DNA from: an uncultured Paracoccaceae bacterium
GTDB lineage: Bacteria; Pseudomonadota; Alphaproteobacteria; Rhodobacterales; Rhodobacteraceae
NCBI GenBank assembly: GCA_947502145.1
Contig: CANMYO010000001.1
Span: forward strand, 310,001 to 374,000
Direction: 5' to 3'
DNA length: 64,000 nucleotides
How positions within the stretch are numbered: position 1 is the stretch's first letter; each line of letters starts with the position of its first letter. Under the pieces are notes generated by a model that was not told where the DNA came from, did no database searches, and saw only the letters and a list, made by a program, of their open reading frames with translations. Both the position numbers and the translations under genes were made by a program. Positions 50,917 through 59,344 of the stretch are shown here, piece after piece.

Positions 50917-53900
50917 TTATTGTTGCGCGGCCCATTCGCGGTTGTTGGTCAGGTGGCGCACCTCGCCCAGTTCCGCGATGCCCGCATCATAAACCGCGAT
51001 GGCGGCAGGCCAATCGCCACCCTCTCCCAGCCGCCGCGCCCAGGTGTCGTAGATATAGACCTTCACGTCGGTCACAGCGTCTTCGGGCATCACCTCTGAC
51101 ACCGCGTCGACGAAATTCAGCGCCGCATCTGGGCTTTCGTCAAGCAGGGCAGAGGCCCGGCGACCCACCAGCGATTCCATCACCTTGTCGGCATCGCGGA
51201 TGTCGCGCAGCTGGCCCCGCATGCTGCGCGCTGCCGCGATCAACCCCTCTGCGCCGCCGTCGCGCAGGGCGTCTGCCAGCCATTCCTGAATAATGTAATC
51301 GGTGTTGCGGTTGAGGTCGCGCGCATTGGGGTAACGCGCCTGCCCGGCCCGGTAGGCCTGCAAGGCGGCGGGCCAGTCGCGCGCCGTTATCCAGTGCTGG
51401 CCGATGGCACTGAACAGGGACACCGTCAGCTCTTCGGCGTCAGCCTCCGACAGTTCGGGCACCGCTGCGGCAACAAGGGCGCGGGCATCGGCAATCCGCC
51501 CGGCGTCAACGTCGCGGAACGCAGCGCGGCGCAGCGTTGTGACACCCATCTCCGCGATCTTGTCATGACCGGGGAACAGGCTGTTCAACTGGCGCATGAC
51601 TGCGACCACGCCGACGGCGCTGGCATCCTGTTCCGCAGCGCGGGTCCACTCTTGCGCCACATAGACGGCATTGCGCGACAATTGCCGCGCCTCCGGAAAG
51701 CGCGACAGGCCGGCGGCGTAGATGTCCGCCGCTGTGGCCCAGTCGCCCGCATCCATCGCCGCCGCCGCGCTGCGGTCGATCACATAGGTCGACAACTCCT
51801 CATAGGTCTCAGCCGACAAAAGCAGTTGCGCCACATCCAAAGCCTCGTTTGCCGCGTCAAACTCACCCCCGTTGGCAAGTGTGATCACCTGATTTTTGAC
51901 CTGCACCTCTTCAAAGCCGCTGTCAGCGGCAAAATCGGGAAAGAACCCGCGCAGACTGGCATTCACCGCCGCAAGCGCCTCTGGCCCACCGCTTTCAAAC
52001 GCCTGCCGTTGCCATTCATGGGCGAGGTATCGCGCGTTGGTGGTCAGGATGCGGGCGTCCGGAAAAGCGGCGCGCCCCGCGGCATAGATCTCTGCCGCAC
52101 CGGCCCAATCGCCCGCGTCAATCAGCGGATGGCCAAAGCGTTCATAAATCGCAGCCCCCAATGTGGTGATGTCGCCGGGGTCCTTGAACAGGGCCCGCGC
52201 GGCGTCGACGCGGATCAGCCCTGTGGCGATATCGGGGGTCTGTGCCGGATCGGTAATGACGCTGCTGACGTAGGACCGTGCGACGCGGGAAAGGCGGTCT
52301 TCTTCCGGAAAGGCGGTGAACATGCCTTGCAGGAATTGCAGTCCTTGCGCGTAATCACCCGCGCCCCGCGCGCCTTCCTGCGCAAGATAGCGCAGGTTGC
52401 CCGCAATCCGGTGATCGTCGGGAAAGGTATCAAGCCCGGCGCGCATCACCGTTTTGGCGGTCTCAAAATCGCCACTGTCCATCAGCGCATTCGACCAGCG
52501 TAAAAACAGCCCGCGTCGCCAGTTTTCCAGTTCGGCCTTCGCCCCTTCAGACAACAGCGGCGCTCCGGTTTCCGTGGCGTCCAATGCGGCCTGCCATTGC
52601 CCCGCACTGATCAGCTCTTCGGCCTGCTGGGTGAACAGATGCGCCTCAAGCGGGGCGAAATCCTCATCCGGGATCGCAGCGGCGGCCTCCTGCAGGACCG
52701 CCAGCGCCCCGTTGAGATCACCGGCACTGGCCAGACTGGTGGCCTGGCGCTGCCATATGCCAATGTGGCGGGATGCCAACGCCCGGTCCGCAGGCGCAAG
52801 CGCGACGCCAACCTGCGCCACCGCCAGCGCCCGGTCCCACGCCTGCGCATCGGACAGATCACTGCTCCACCGGCCCAATGCCGCCAGCGCGTTCTTGACG
52901 GCCGAGTCGAACTCCGGGTCCAGGTTCAGCGCCCGAAAATTGGCAACCAGCGCATCGTCGTAGCGGCCATCCTGCAGCGCAGTGACCCCGTGATTGTAAT
53001 AGATCAACGCCGCCAGCCCGGACATGTCAATTTCGCGGCGCTTTGATTTGTTGGCCTGCGGAATATAGGTGTAGCCGGTCAGTTCCTCGAACTCCGCAAC
53101 CCGGTCACGACGCGGGTTGAACCCCTGCTGCGTTGTGGTTTCCACATCCATGTGGTTGGCCCCGTCGTAAAGGATGGCAAAGGCATGGTCGGGCACCTCG
53201 ATCGCCCGCACATCCAGCCCCAGCCGCTGGCCCAGCGCGACATAGATCACCGCTGACGACACACAGTTGTAAACGCCACTGTCCAGCAGCGTGTGCAGGT
53301 CGGTCTGCCCTTCTTCATAGCCGCCGGTCAGGTGTTCGTCGTGCAACCACGCCAGTAATTCGCCCCCGACATCCGCGCGTGATGCCGTCAGGTCCAGCCG
53401 GTCGCGCGCGGCGGCTTCCAGCGCGTCGATACGCGCGATAAAGCTGCCCCTGTCACTGTCGCGGGTCACACCGGAGGCATGCAGCGCCAGCGTTTCAAAG
53501 GCCCGCACATCTACCGCGCCGGCTGCGGCATCGGCAAACAGGGCCTGTTCCTGTGGCGTCAGTTCAAAGGCATCGGCGTCCAGCGTCTGAAGCTCTGCGA
53601 TTAGTGCAATCGCCTCTGCCGGAGAATGGTTGAACGCATAGGCCGATTCAGGCGGTCCGAAATGGCCATGCAAGGCGATGTCGGCCAGCGTCACATGGGT
53701 GGCTTCGGGCGCGGGGAAAATCCGCAACATCACCCAGCGCGCCGCCACCGGTTCAAAGCCAAAGGCGATCTCGGGGTCAAACGCATCGACCGACGTGTTG
53801 CGGACTGAACTGAAACCGACCACCTCTGAAACGGTCGATACCAACAGGTCAATCTGCGCGGGCACCGATTGGTCCTGCCCTGTGGCCAGGACCACGTTCA

Positions 53901-54159
53901 GGTGTTGCGGCGCGGCGATGTCCGCGTCCAGTTGAAAGACCAGATCCACCGGCGCGCCGCCACGGGCCGGGATCGTGACGCTTGTCGCGGGGTCGTCGTC
54001 CCGCAGCGCGCGGACCTCTGCGGCAGAAAGCGTCAGCGCGACGGGCCCCAGCAGATCGGCGGATTGCAACAGGTCAACCGCATCACCGGCTGGGGCGGCG
54101 GCCAAGGGGGCGGCCGCAAGGCAGGATGCAAGGGCGGTGAACAACAGATGTCTTGGCAT
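50917..54159 (-). CDS. large secreted protein: discoidin-like N-domain, transglutaminase-like domain, TPR-like ~121-aa super-repeats
   Basis: Signal peptide MPRHLLFTALASCLAAAPLAAA; VYNCVSSAVIYVALGQRLGLDVRAIEVPDHAFAILYDGANHMDVETT; six periodic units with GDWxxAxxxYxAG...FPxARxLxxNxxYxxQEW. Confidence 0.88.
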   Translation of the reverse strand: MPRHLLFTALASCLAAAPLAAAPAGDAVDLLQSADLLGPVALTLSAAEVRALRDDDPATSVTIPARGGAPVDLVFQLDADIAAPQHLNVVLATGQDQSVPAQIDLLVSTVSEVVGFSSVRNTSVDAFDPEIAFGFEPVAARWVMLRIFPAPEATHVTLADIALHGHFGPPESAYAFNHSPAEAIALIAELQTLDADAFELTPQEQALFADAAAGAVDVRAFETLALHASGVTRDSDRGSFIARIDALEAAARDRLDLTASRADVGGELLAWLHDEHLTGGYEEGQTDLHTLLDSGVYNCVSSAVIYVALGQRLGLDVRAIEVPDHAFAILYDGANHMDVETTTQQGFNPRRDRVAEFEELTGYTYIPQANKSKRREIDMSGLAALIYYNHGVTALQDGRYDDALVANFRALNLDPEFDSAVKNALAALGRWSSDLSDAQAWDRALAVAQVGVALAPADRALASRHIGIWQRQATSLASAGDLNGALAVLQEAAAAIPDEDFAPLEAHLFTQQAEELISAGQWQAALDATETGAPLLSEGAKAELENWRRGLFLRWSNALMDSGDFETAKTVMRAGLDTFPDDHRIAGNLRYLAQEGARGAGDYAQGLQFLQGMFTAFPEEDRLSRVARSYVSSVITDPAQTPDIATGLIRVDAARALFKDPGDITTLGAAIYERFGHPLIDAGDWAGAAEIYAAGRAAFPDARILTTNARYLAHEWQRQAFESGGPEALAAVNASLRGFFPDFAADSGFEEVQVKNQVITLANGGEFDAANEALDVAQLLLSAETYEELSTYVIDRSAAAAMDAGDWATAADIYAAGLSRFPEARQLSRNAVYVAQEWTRAAEQDASAVGVVAVMRQLNSLFPGHDKIAEMGVTTLRRAAFRDVDAGRIADARALVAAAVPELSEADAEELTVSLFSAIGQHWITARDWPAALQAYRAGQARYPNARDLNRNTDYIIQEWLADALRDGGAEGLIAAARSMRGQLRDIRDADKVMESLVGRRASALLDESPDAALNFVDAVSEVMPEDAVTDVKVYIYDTWARRLGEGGDWPAAIAVYDAGIAELGEVRHLTNNREWAAQQ
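50920..52872 (-). repeat. six protein-level super-repeats of 120-122 aa within the large secreted protein
   Basis: Equivalent Asp of the (G)D(W/F) motif at residues 452, 574, 694, 816, 938 and 1059 of the 1090-aa translation. Confidence 0.82.
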
Positions 54160-54236
54160 TGGCGGCTCTCCCCGGATGGCAGGTATCAACCTAGCATCGC
54201 GGCAAGGGCTTCGCCAAATCCAAAGGGCAACCGCCG

Positions 54237-54473
54237 CTAAAGCGGGGTGAAACGCCCGTCTTCGAACTCTGCCCGCGCCCGCACCCAGACCGTGCCATCA
54301 GCGTCGTCATAGATCACCACATCGCTGCGGTCCGCCTCAAGGATCCCATCGCACATCCGCCGGTATAGCCCGCCTTTCCGGTGCCGATGGGTGGCGCGCC
54401 AGCCGGTTGCGTCCGGGTAAGCGACGCCACGCGACACCGCGCGCCGCAGCCGTGTCAGAATACCTGCCGTCAT
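54237..54473 (-). CDS. DUF1653-like small protein
   Basis: THRHRKGGLYRRMCDGILEADRSDVVIYDDADGTVWVRARAEFEDGRFTPL; overlaps nrdJ stop. Confidence 0.65.
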   Translation of the reverse strand: MTAGILTRLRRAVSRGVAYPDATGWRATHRHRKGGLYRRMCDGILEADRSDVVIYDDADGTVWVRARAEFEDGRFTPL

Positions 54474-56194
54474 GCCAGCAGGACCGATCCGGTAATCGCG
54501 TTGGGCCGATAGGTGGTGCAACCCTTGCAGCCAGAGGCATAGGCCTCAAGATAGACGTCCTCAAAAGCCTCAAACGGGATGTCTTCAGGGCAGTTCACGG
54601 TTTTCGAGATCCCGCTATCAACCCATTTTTGCGCGGCGGCCTGCATCCTGACGTGATCAAAGGGCTGCAAATCCGCCGCGGTGACAAAGGTATCGGGCAA
54701 GGCGGCCTCTGGTCCGAACATCTGTTCGTACAACCAAACCGCATAGTCTTTGACATCTTCGCGGCCGGAGTTCCCGTCAGGCCGGATGATCATCCGGCTG
54801 TAGGACTTGGCAAAGATCGGCTCGATCCCCGATGAAACGTTACCGGCAAACATCGACACCGTGCCGGTGGGGGCGATCGTGGTCAGGGTGCCATTGCGCA
54901 GCCCGTGTTTTGCGATCTCGTCCTGCACGTCCTGGTCAAGCGCCTGGATCGCTGGCTGTTGCAGGTGTTTCCTGGCGTCATACAAGGGGAAGCTGCCGCG
55001 TTCCTTGGCCAATTGGGCCGAGGCCCGATAGGCCGCATTCTGGATCGTTTGCATCCAGGTGCCCAGCAGGAATTCCGCCTTAGGCGATCCGTAACGGGCC
55101 GACAGCATGATCATCGCATCCGCCACCCCGGTGGCACCAATGCCGATCCGCCGCTTTGACTGCGCCTCGTCGCGCTGCGCGTCCAGCGCATAACGCGAGA
55201 CATCCAGTGCGTTGTCCAGCATGCGCACAGCAACCGTGACCAGGCGGCGCAGTTCACTTAGGTTCAGCCGCGCCTCCGGGCTGAATGGGGCCTGCACCAG
55301 CTGCGCAAGGTTGACCGAGGCCAGCGGGCAGGTGCCATTGGGCGGCAGCGGCTGTTCCGCGCAGGAATTGGTCGCGCTGATCGTTTCCAGGTAGTTCAAC
55401 GGGTTGGCCGCGTTGATGCGATCAATGAACAGAACGCCGGGCTCTGCGGCGGCGTAGGTCTGCTGCATGATCCTGTCCCAAAGGTCGGCGGCGCTGACCG
55501 TGCGCACGACCTTGCCCTGCCACATCAGATCCCAGTCTGCCCGTGCGCGCACCGCGCCCATGAAGGCATCCGTGACCATGACCGAAACGTTGAAATTGCG
55601 CATCCGCTGGCGGTCGGATTTCACTGCGACAAATGCCTCGATATCAGGGTGATCACAGCGCAGCGTGGCCATCATCGCGCCCCGCCCCATGCCGGTCACC
55701 AGCATCTTGCAGACCGAATCGCAGATGTCCATGGCACCCAGTGGCCCGGCCGCCGGGCAGTCCAGACCGCGCACAACAGTGCCGCGCGGGCGTAAAGTCG
55801 AGAAATCGAATCCGATGCCGCCACCCATTTGCATGGTTAATGCCGCGTCCTTAACGGTTTCCATGATTCCGTTAACCGAATCGGGAATGGTGCGCATGAC
55901 AAAGGTGTTGGACAGCGTCACATTTCGCGCGGTCCCGCAGCCGGACAGGATACGCCCGGCTGGCAAAAGTTTGAAATTCTTTAATGCACTGTAAAAGGTT
56001 TGCGCGGTCTGTTTTCGGTTTCGCGTCACCTCGGCCTGCGCCAATCCTTCCGCCACGCGTTCCCATGTTGCATGTACCGAATAATCAATAGTTCCAGCGG
56101 CAGTCCGGTATTGATATTTCGCGCGCCAGATTTGTTCTGCTATAGGTTGCGAAAAGATTTGGCTGTCGTATGTGGCCTTTCTCTGGTCGTGCAT
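54470..56194 (-). CDS. nrdJ: adenosylcobalamin-dependent (class II) ribonucleoside-diphosphate reductase
   Basis: KNFKLLPAGRILSGCGTARNVTLSNTFV; MGGGIGFDFSTLRPRG; NSCAEQPLPPNGTCPLASVNL; APTGTVSMFAGNVSSGIEPIF; ASGCKGCTTYRPN. Confidence 0.94.
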   Translation of the reverse strand: MHDQRKATYDSQIFSQPIAEQIWRAKYQYRTAAGTIDYSVHATWERVAEGLAQAEVTRNRKQTAQTFYSALKNFKLLPAGRILSGCGTARNVTLSNTFVMRTIPDSVNGIMETVKDAALTMQMGGGIGFDFSTLRPRGTVVRGLDCPAAGPLGAMDICDSVCKMLVTGMGRGAMMATLRCDHPDIEAFVAVKSDRQRMRNFNVSVMVTDAFMGAVRARADWDLMWQGKVVRTVSAADLWDRIMQQTYAAAEPGVLFIDRINAANPLNYLETISATNSCAEQPLPPNGTCPLASVNLAQLVQAPFSPEARLNLSELRRLVTVAVRMLDNALDVSRYALDAQRDEAQSKRRIGIGATGVADAMIMLSARYGSPKAEFLLGTWMQTIQNAAYRASAQLAKERGSFPLYDARKHLQQPAIQALDQDVQDEIAKHGLRNGTLTTIAPTGTVSMFAGNVSSGIEPIFAKSYSRMIIRPDGNSGREDVKDYAVWLYEQMFGPEAALPDTFVTAADLQPFDHVRMQAAAQKWVDSGISKTVNCPEDIPFEAFEDVYLEAYASGCKGCTTYRPNAITGSVLLA

Positions 56195-56226
56195 TAGCGT
56201 AATCCCACCCAATTTGTTAATAAACA

Positions 56227-56242
56227 TTAACGAATTGTTAAC
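56227..56242. promoter_or_regulatory. CtrA-type site 1, TTAA-CGAATTG-TTAAC
   Basis: Exact TTAA-N7-TTAAC match in the AT-rich gap upstream of nrdJ. Confidence 0.6.
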
Positions 56243-56250
56243 TAATAATG

Positions 56251-56265
56251 TTAAGCAACTGTTAA
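56251..56265. promoter_or_regulatory. CtrA-type site 2, TTAA-GCAACTG-TTAA
   Basis: Second TTAA-N7-TTAA exactly 24 bp downstream of site 1. Confidence 0.5.
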
Positions 56266-56531
56266 TACCGTTACGAAAATGCTGCGAATTTTGCGTAATT
56301 CAACGAAACGTGTACAAACCTTTAAGTTGTTAACGATGCTAGCAGATGAATGCCTAAATTTTGGGCAAATTAAGGATAACCACGGTGCAATTGGCGAGTT
56401 GCCTTAACCAATGATGGACCAGAATCACCTGACCCGCGCCACAATGGGTGCAGGAAACTCTGGGCGCTTAGGAGTGTCTTAATGGTGGCTGTTTATCGAA
56501 ACATCCGACGTGACAAACATAGGATGCTCCG

Positions 56532-57164
56532 ATGACGAAACTATACGCCTGCCTTGGTTCGGGAAACTGCATGAAGCCATGGCTGGCTATGCAGCAGCTT
56601 GGACACACCTTTGAACTGACCCTTGTTGATGTCCTGAAGGGAGAGCAGAAATCGCCGGAATACCTGGCGGTCAATCCGCTTGGCGTGGTGCCCTATCTGG
56701 TGACCGATACGGGTATGGGCATTGGCGAAAGCAATGCGATGCTGTGGTATCTGGCCGAAGGGTCCAAACTGATGCCCAGTGATCCGTCAGAACGGGCCGC
56801 GGCGCTGCAATGGATGTTCTTTGAACAATCCAAGCTGGAGCCCTTCATTTCGCCGGCGCGGTTCTTCACCACAATTCTGCCGCAGGAACGCACAAGCCGT
56901 GCCGCTGATATCGCGGCCTGGCAGGAAAGCGCGGCACCGGGTCTGGCGCGGCTGGATTCGCATCTGGCCAACCGCGATTTCATGCTGGATTCCGGCTATT
57001 CTATCACCGACATCGCCATGTTTGGCTATGTGCATGTGCTGGAAGAAGCCGGGCTGCTGCTGGCTGACTATCCCGCCATCGCGACCTGGATCAACAAAGT
57101 GACACAAACAGAAGGGTTCCGCCCACTGTCAGAGCTTGGACAACACAGAAGTCGGGCCGCATAG
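56532..57164 (+). CDS. glutathione S-transferase family protein
   Basis: LYACLGSGNCMKPWLAMQQLGHTFELTLVDVLKGEQKSPEYLAVNPLGVVPYLV; SNAMLWYLAEGSKL. Confidence 0.9.
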   Translation: MTKLYACLGSGNCMKPWLAMQQLGHTFELTLVDVLKGEQKSPEYLAVNPLGVVPYLVTDTGMGIGESNAMLWYLAEGSKLMPSDPSERAAALQWMFFEQSKLEPFISPARFFTTILPQERTSRAADIAAWQESAAPGLARLDSHLANRDFMLDSGYSITDIAMFGYVHVLEEAGLLLADYPAIATWINKVTQTEGFRPLSELGQHRSRAA

Positions 57165-57173
57165 GTCAATTGC

Positions 57174-59252
57174 GTGACAGCGCATAAAAGGAAAATCGTG
57201 GGAAATGCATCCATCCAGCCTTTGAAAACCGTCGTCCCCGACCCTCACGAGTCGGGCGACGATCCTATTGCATTGGCGCGGCGCCTGCAGGTGCCGATCT
57301 GGATATTTGACATCGACAATTCTTCGATTGCCTATGCAAATGCGCCGGCTTGCCATCTTTGGCAGGCCGAAACGGAAGAGGAACTAACCTCGCGCGTGAT
57401 GGCATCGGACATGTCAGCAACCGTGGCCAAGCGGCTGAAGCAGTATCAGGCGGATTTCATCGAAAGCGATGCCACATTCAATGAAATGTGGACGCTCTAT
57501 CCCAATGGCGAACCCAAAAGCGTGATGGTCGTCTATTCCGGCTTTGTGCTGCCCGATGGCCGCATGGCCATGCAATGCGAAGTGCTGGGCGGGACAGAGG
57601 ATGAACCGGAAAACCTGCGCAGCGCAGAGGCGCTGTTGCACACCGATGTGATGATCACCTTGTTCAGCAAGAAGGGGCCGACCCTTTATCTGAACCCGGC
57701 CGCGCGCAACGCGCTGGTGATGCCGATGAAGTCGTTCTCGGACATCTTTGCCTTTCCGGCCGACTATGCCGATCTGATGATCGAGCTCAGCGTGACCGGC
57801 GAACATCGGCTTGTCGCCGAAATTCTGACCGTATCCGGCAAACGCTGGTTTGATCTTTCGGCCAAGTCCTGCCTGGATGCGGCGACCGGAGAACCGGCGA
57901 TCCTTGTGACTGCGATTGACGTCAGCGAACTGAAGGTCGCGCGTGACAAGGCGCGTTATCTTGCTGATCGGGACCAGCTGACCGGCTGCTACAACCGCGC
58001 CTATTTGCAGAATCACCTGTCGGTGCTGTCTCTCCGCGACATTGCCGACGATGCGGCGATCATCTTTTTTGATGTCGACCGCTTCAAGACGATCAATGAC
58101 AGACATGGGCACGAGGCGGGCGATACCGTCCTGACCCAGATCGCCGCGCGCGCGCGCGCCGTACTGCGCGAAGAGGATGTGGTCTCGCGATTGGGCGGGG
58201 ATGAATTTGTCATTCTGCTTGAGAACCTCAAACACCCCGATGCCATTGATGCCGAGGTGGCGCGGATCAAGGATGCGATTACACAGCCCATTTTCCATGA
58301 CGTCACCCGGATTGAGGTTTCGGTCAGCATGGGGGTTGCGGTTTTCAACCCCGGCACCACCGATTTTGCCGAGGTGATGCGCCAGGCCGACATTGCCCTT
58401 TATACGTCCAAGCAATCGGGCCGCGATTGCTGGACCCTCTTTAACGAGGCGATGGGCGACGCCGCCCAGGAACGCGCCGTGATCGAGGACGAGCTGATCA
58501 CCGCATTGGAAAATCAGGAATTTATCCTGCATTATCAACCCCGTCGCAATCTAAAGACAGGGCAGGTTGTCTCAGTCGAGGGGCTTGTGCGATGGCAGCA
58601 CCCGCAAAAGGGGCTGATCCCGCCAAACACCTTCATCCCGATCTGCGAAGAAACCGGCATGATCGAAGAACTGGGCCGTCTTGTGCTTGAAATGGGCGTC
58701 GCGCAGGCGATCGCCTGGCAGGACAGCGGGCGCGACATTGATGTGTCCTTGAATGTCTCGCCGCGGCAATTCAACGACGATCAGCTGCTGACCACGCTGT
58801 TGGATCTGTCGCAAACGCCCGGCTTCCCATCCGGCAAGGTGGAGCTTGAGATCACAGAAAGCGTCCTGATCGGCGACCACGAAGAGATCGCTGAAAAGCT
58901 CAAGACCATTACAAAAATGGGCTACCGGGTTGCGATTGATGATTTCGGGACCGGTTATTCGAACCTGTCCTACATTTCGCGCTTTCCGCTGAACTGCCTC
59001 AAGATCGACCAGTCCTTTGTTAAGCAACTTCCTGAATCCGGCCCGATCATCAGCCTGATCCTGACGTTGACCCGTCAGTTTGGCGCGACCGCCGTGGCCG
59101 AAGGGGTTGAGACCGAAGAGCAACTGGAATGGCTCACCGCGCATGATTGCGAACAGGTACAAGGATATCTGTTCTCTCCGCCCGTCTCGATTGACGAGTT
59201 TGATGATGTGATGGATCGGTTGCGCAACGACGGCTTCCAGCCACAGGCATAG
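57174..59252 (+). CDS. PAS-GGDEF-EAL bifunctional c-di-GMP cyclase/phosphodiesterase
   Basis: DRDQLTGCYNRAYLQNHL; FFDVDRFKTINDRHGHEAGDTVL; REED-VVSRL-GGDEF; EGLVRWQHPQKGLIPP; LEITESVLIGD; AIDDFGTGYSNLSYISRFPLNCLKIDQSFV; VAEGVETEEQ. Confidence 0.95.
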   Translation: MTAHKRKIVGNASIQPLKTVVPDPHESGDDPIALARRLQVPIWIFDIDNSSIAYANAPACHLWQAETEEELTSRVMASDMSATVAKRLKQYQADFIESDATFNEMWTLYPNGEPKSVMVVYSGFVLPDGRMAMQCEVLGGTEDEPENLRSAEALLHTDVMITLFSKKGPTLYLNPAARNALVMPMKSFSDIFAFPADYADLMIELSVTGEHRLVAEILTVSGKRWFDLSAKSCLDAATGEPAILVTAIDVSELKVARDKARYLADRDQLTGCYNRAYLQNHLSVLSLRDIADDAAIIFFDVDRFKTINDRHGHEAGDTVLTQIAARARAVLREEDVVSRLGGDEFVILLENLKHPDAIDAEVARIKDAITQPIFHDVTRIEVSVSMGVAVFNPGTTDFAEVMRQADIALYTSKQSGRDCWTLFNEAMGDAAQERAVIEDELITALENQEFILHYQPRRNLKTGQVVSVEGLVRWQHPQKGLIPPNTFIPICEETGMIEELGRLVLEMGVAQAIAWQDSGRDIDVSLNVSPRQFNDDQLLTTLLDLSQTPGFPSGKVELEITESVLIGDHEEIAEKLKTITKMGYRVAIDDFGTGYSNLSYISRFPLNCLKIDQSFVKQLPESGPIISLILTLTRQFGATAVAEGVETEEQLEWLTAHDCEQVQGYLFSPPVSIDEFDDVMDRLRNDGFQPQA

Positions 59253-59290
59253 CGGCCCGTCCCGTTTGCATCGCTCTTACATATCAACAA

Positions 59291-59320
59291 GAAACCCCGC
59301 CGCAGTTCCCTGCGACGGGG
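59291..59320 (-). terminator. Rho-independent terminator downstream of rpsA
   Basis: Minus-strand CCCCGTCGCAG-GGAA-CTGCGGCGGGGTTTCTT hairpin. Confidence 0.8.
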
Positions 59321-59344
59321 CAATATTTGCCAGAAGATCCTGGT

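Noticed and set aside
51394-52503. 369-aa plus-strand ORF
   Set aside because: Antisense to the large repeat protein; no motif support.
56195-56531. Possible cobalamin riboswitch or NrdR boxes upstream of nrdJ
   Set aside because: No B12-box-like conserved core and no NrdR palindrome seen on the relevant strand; the region is only AT-rich with TTAA motifs.
57414-58538. 374-aa minus-strand ORF
   Set aside because: Antisense to the GGDEF-EAL gene; shadow frame.
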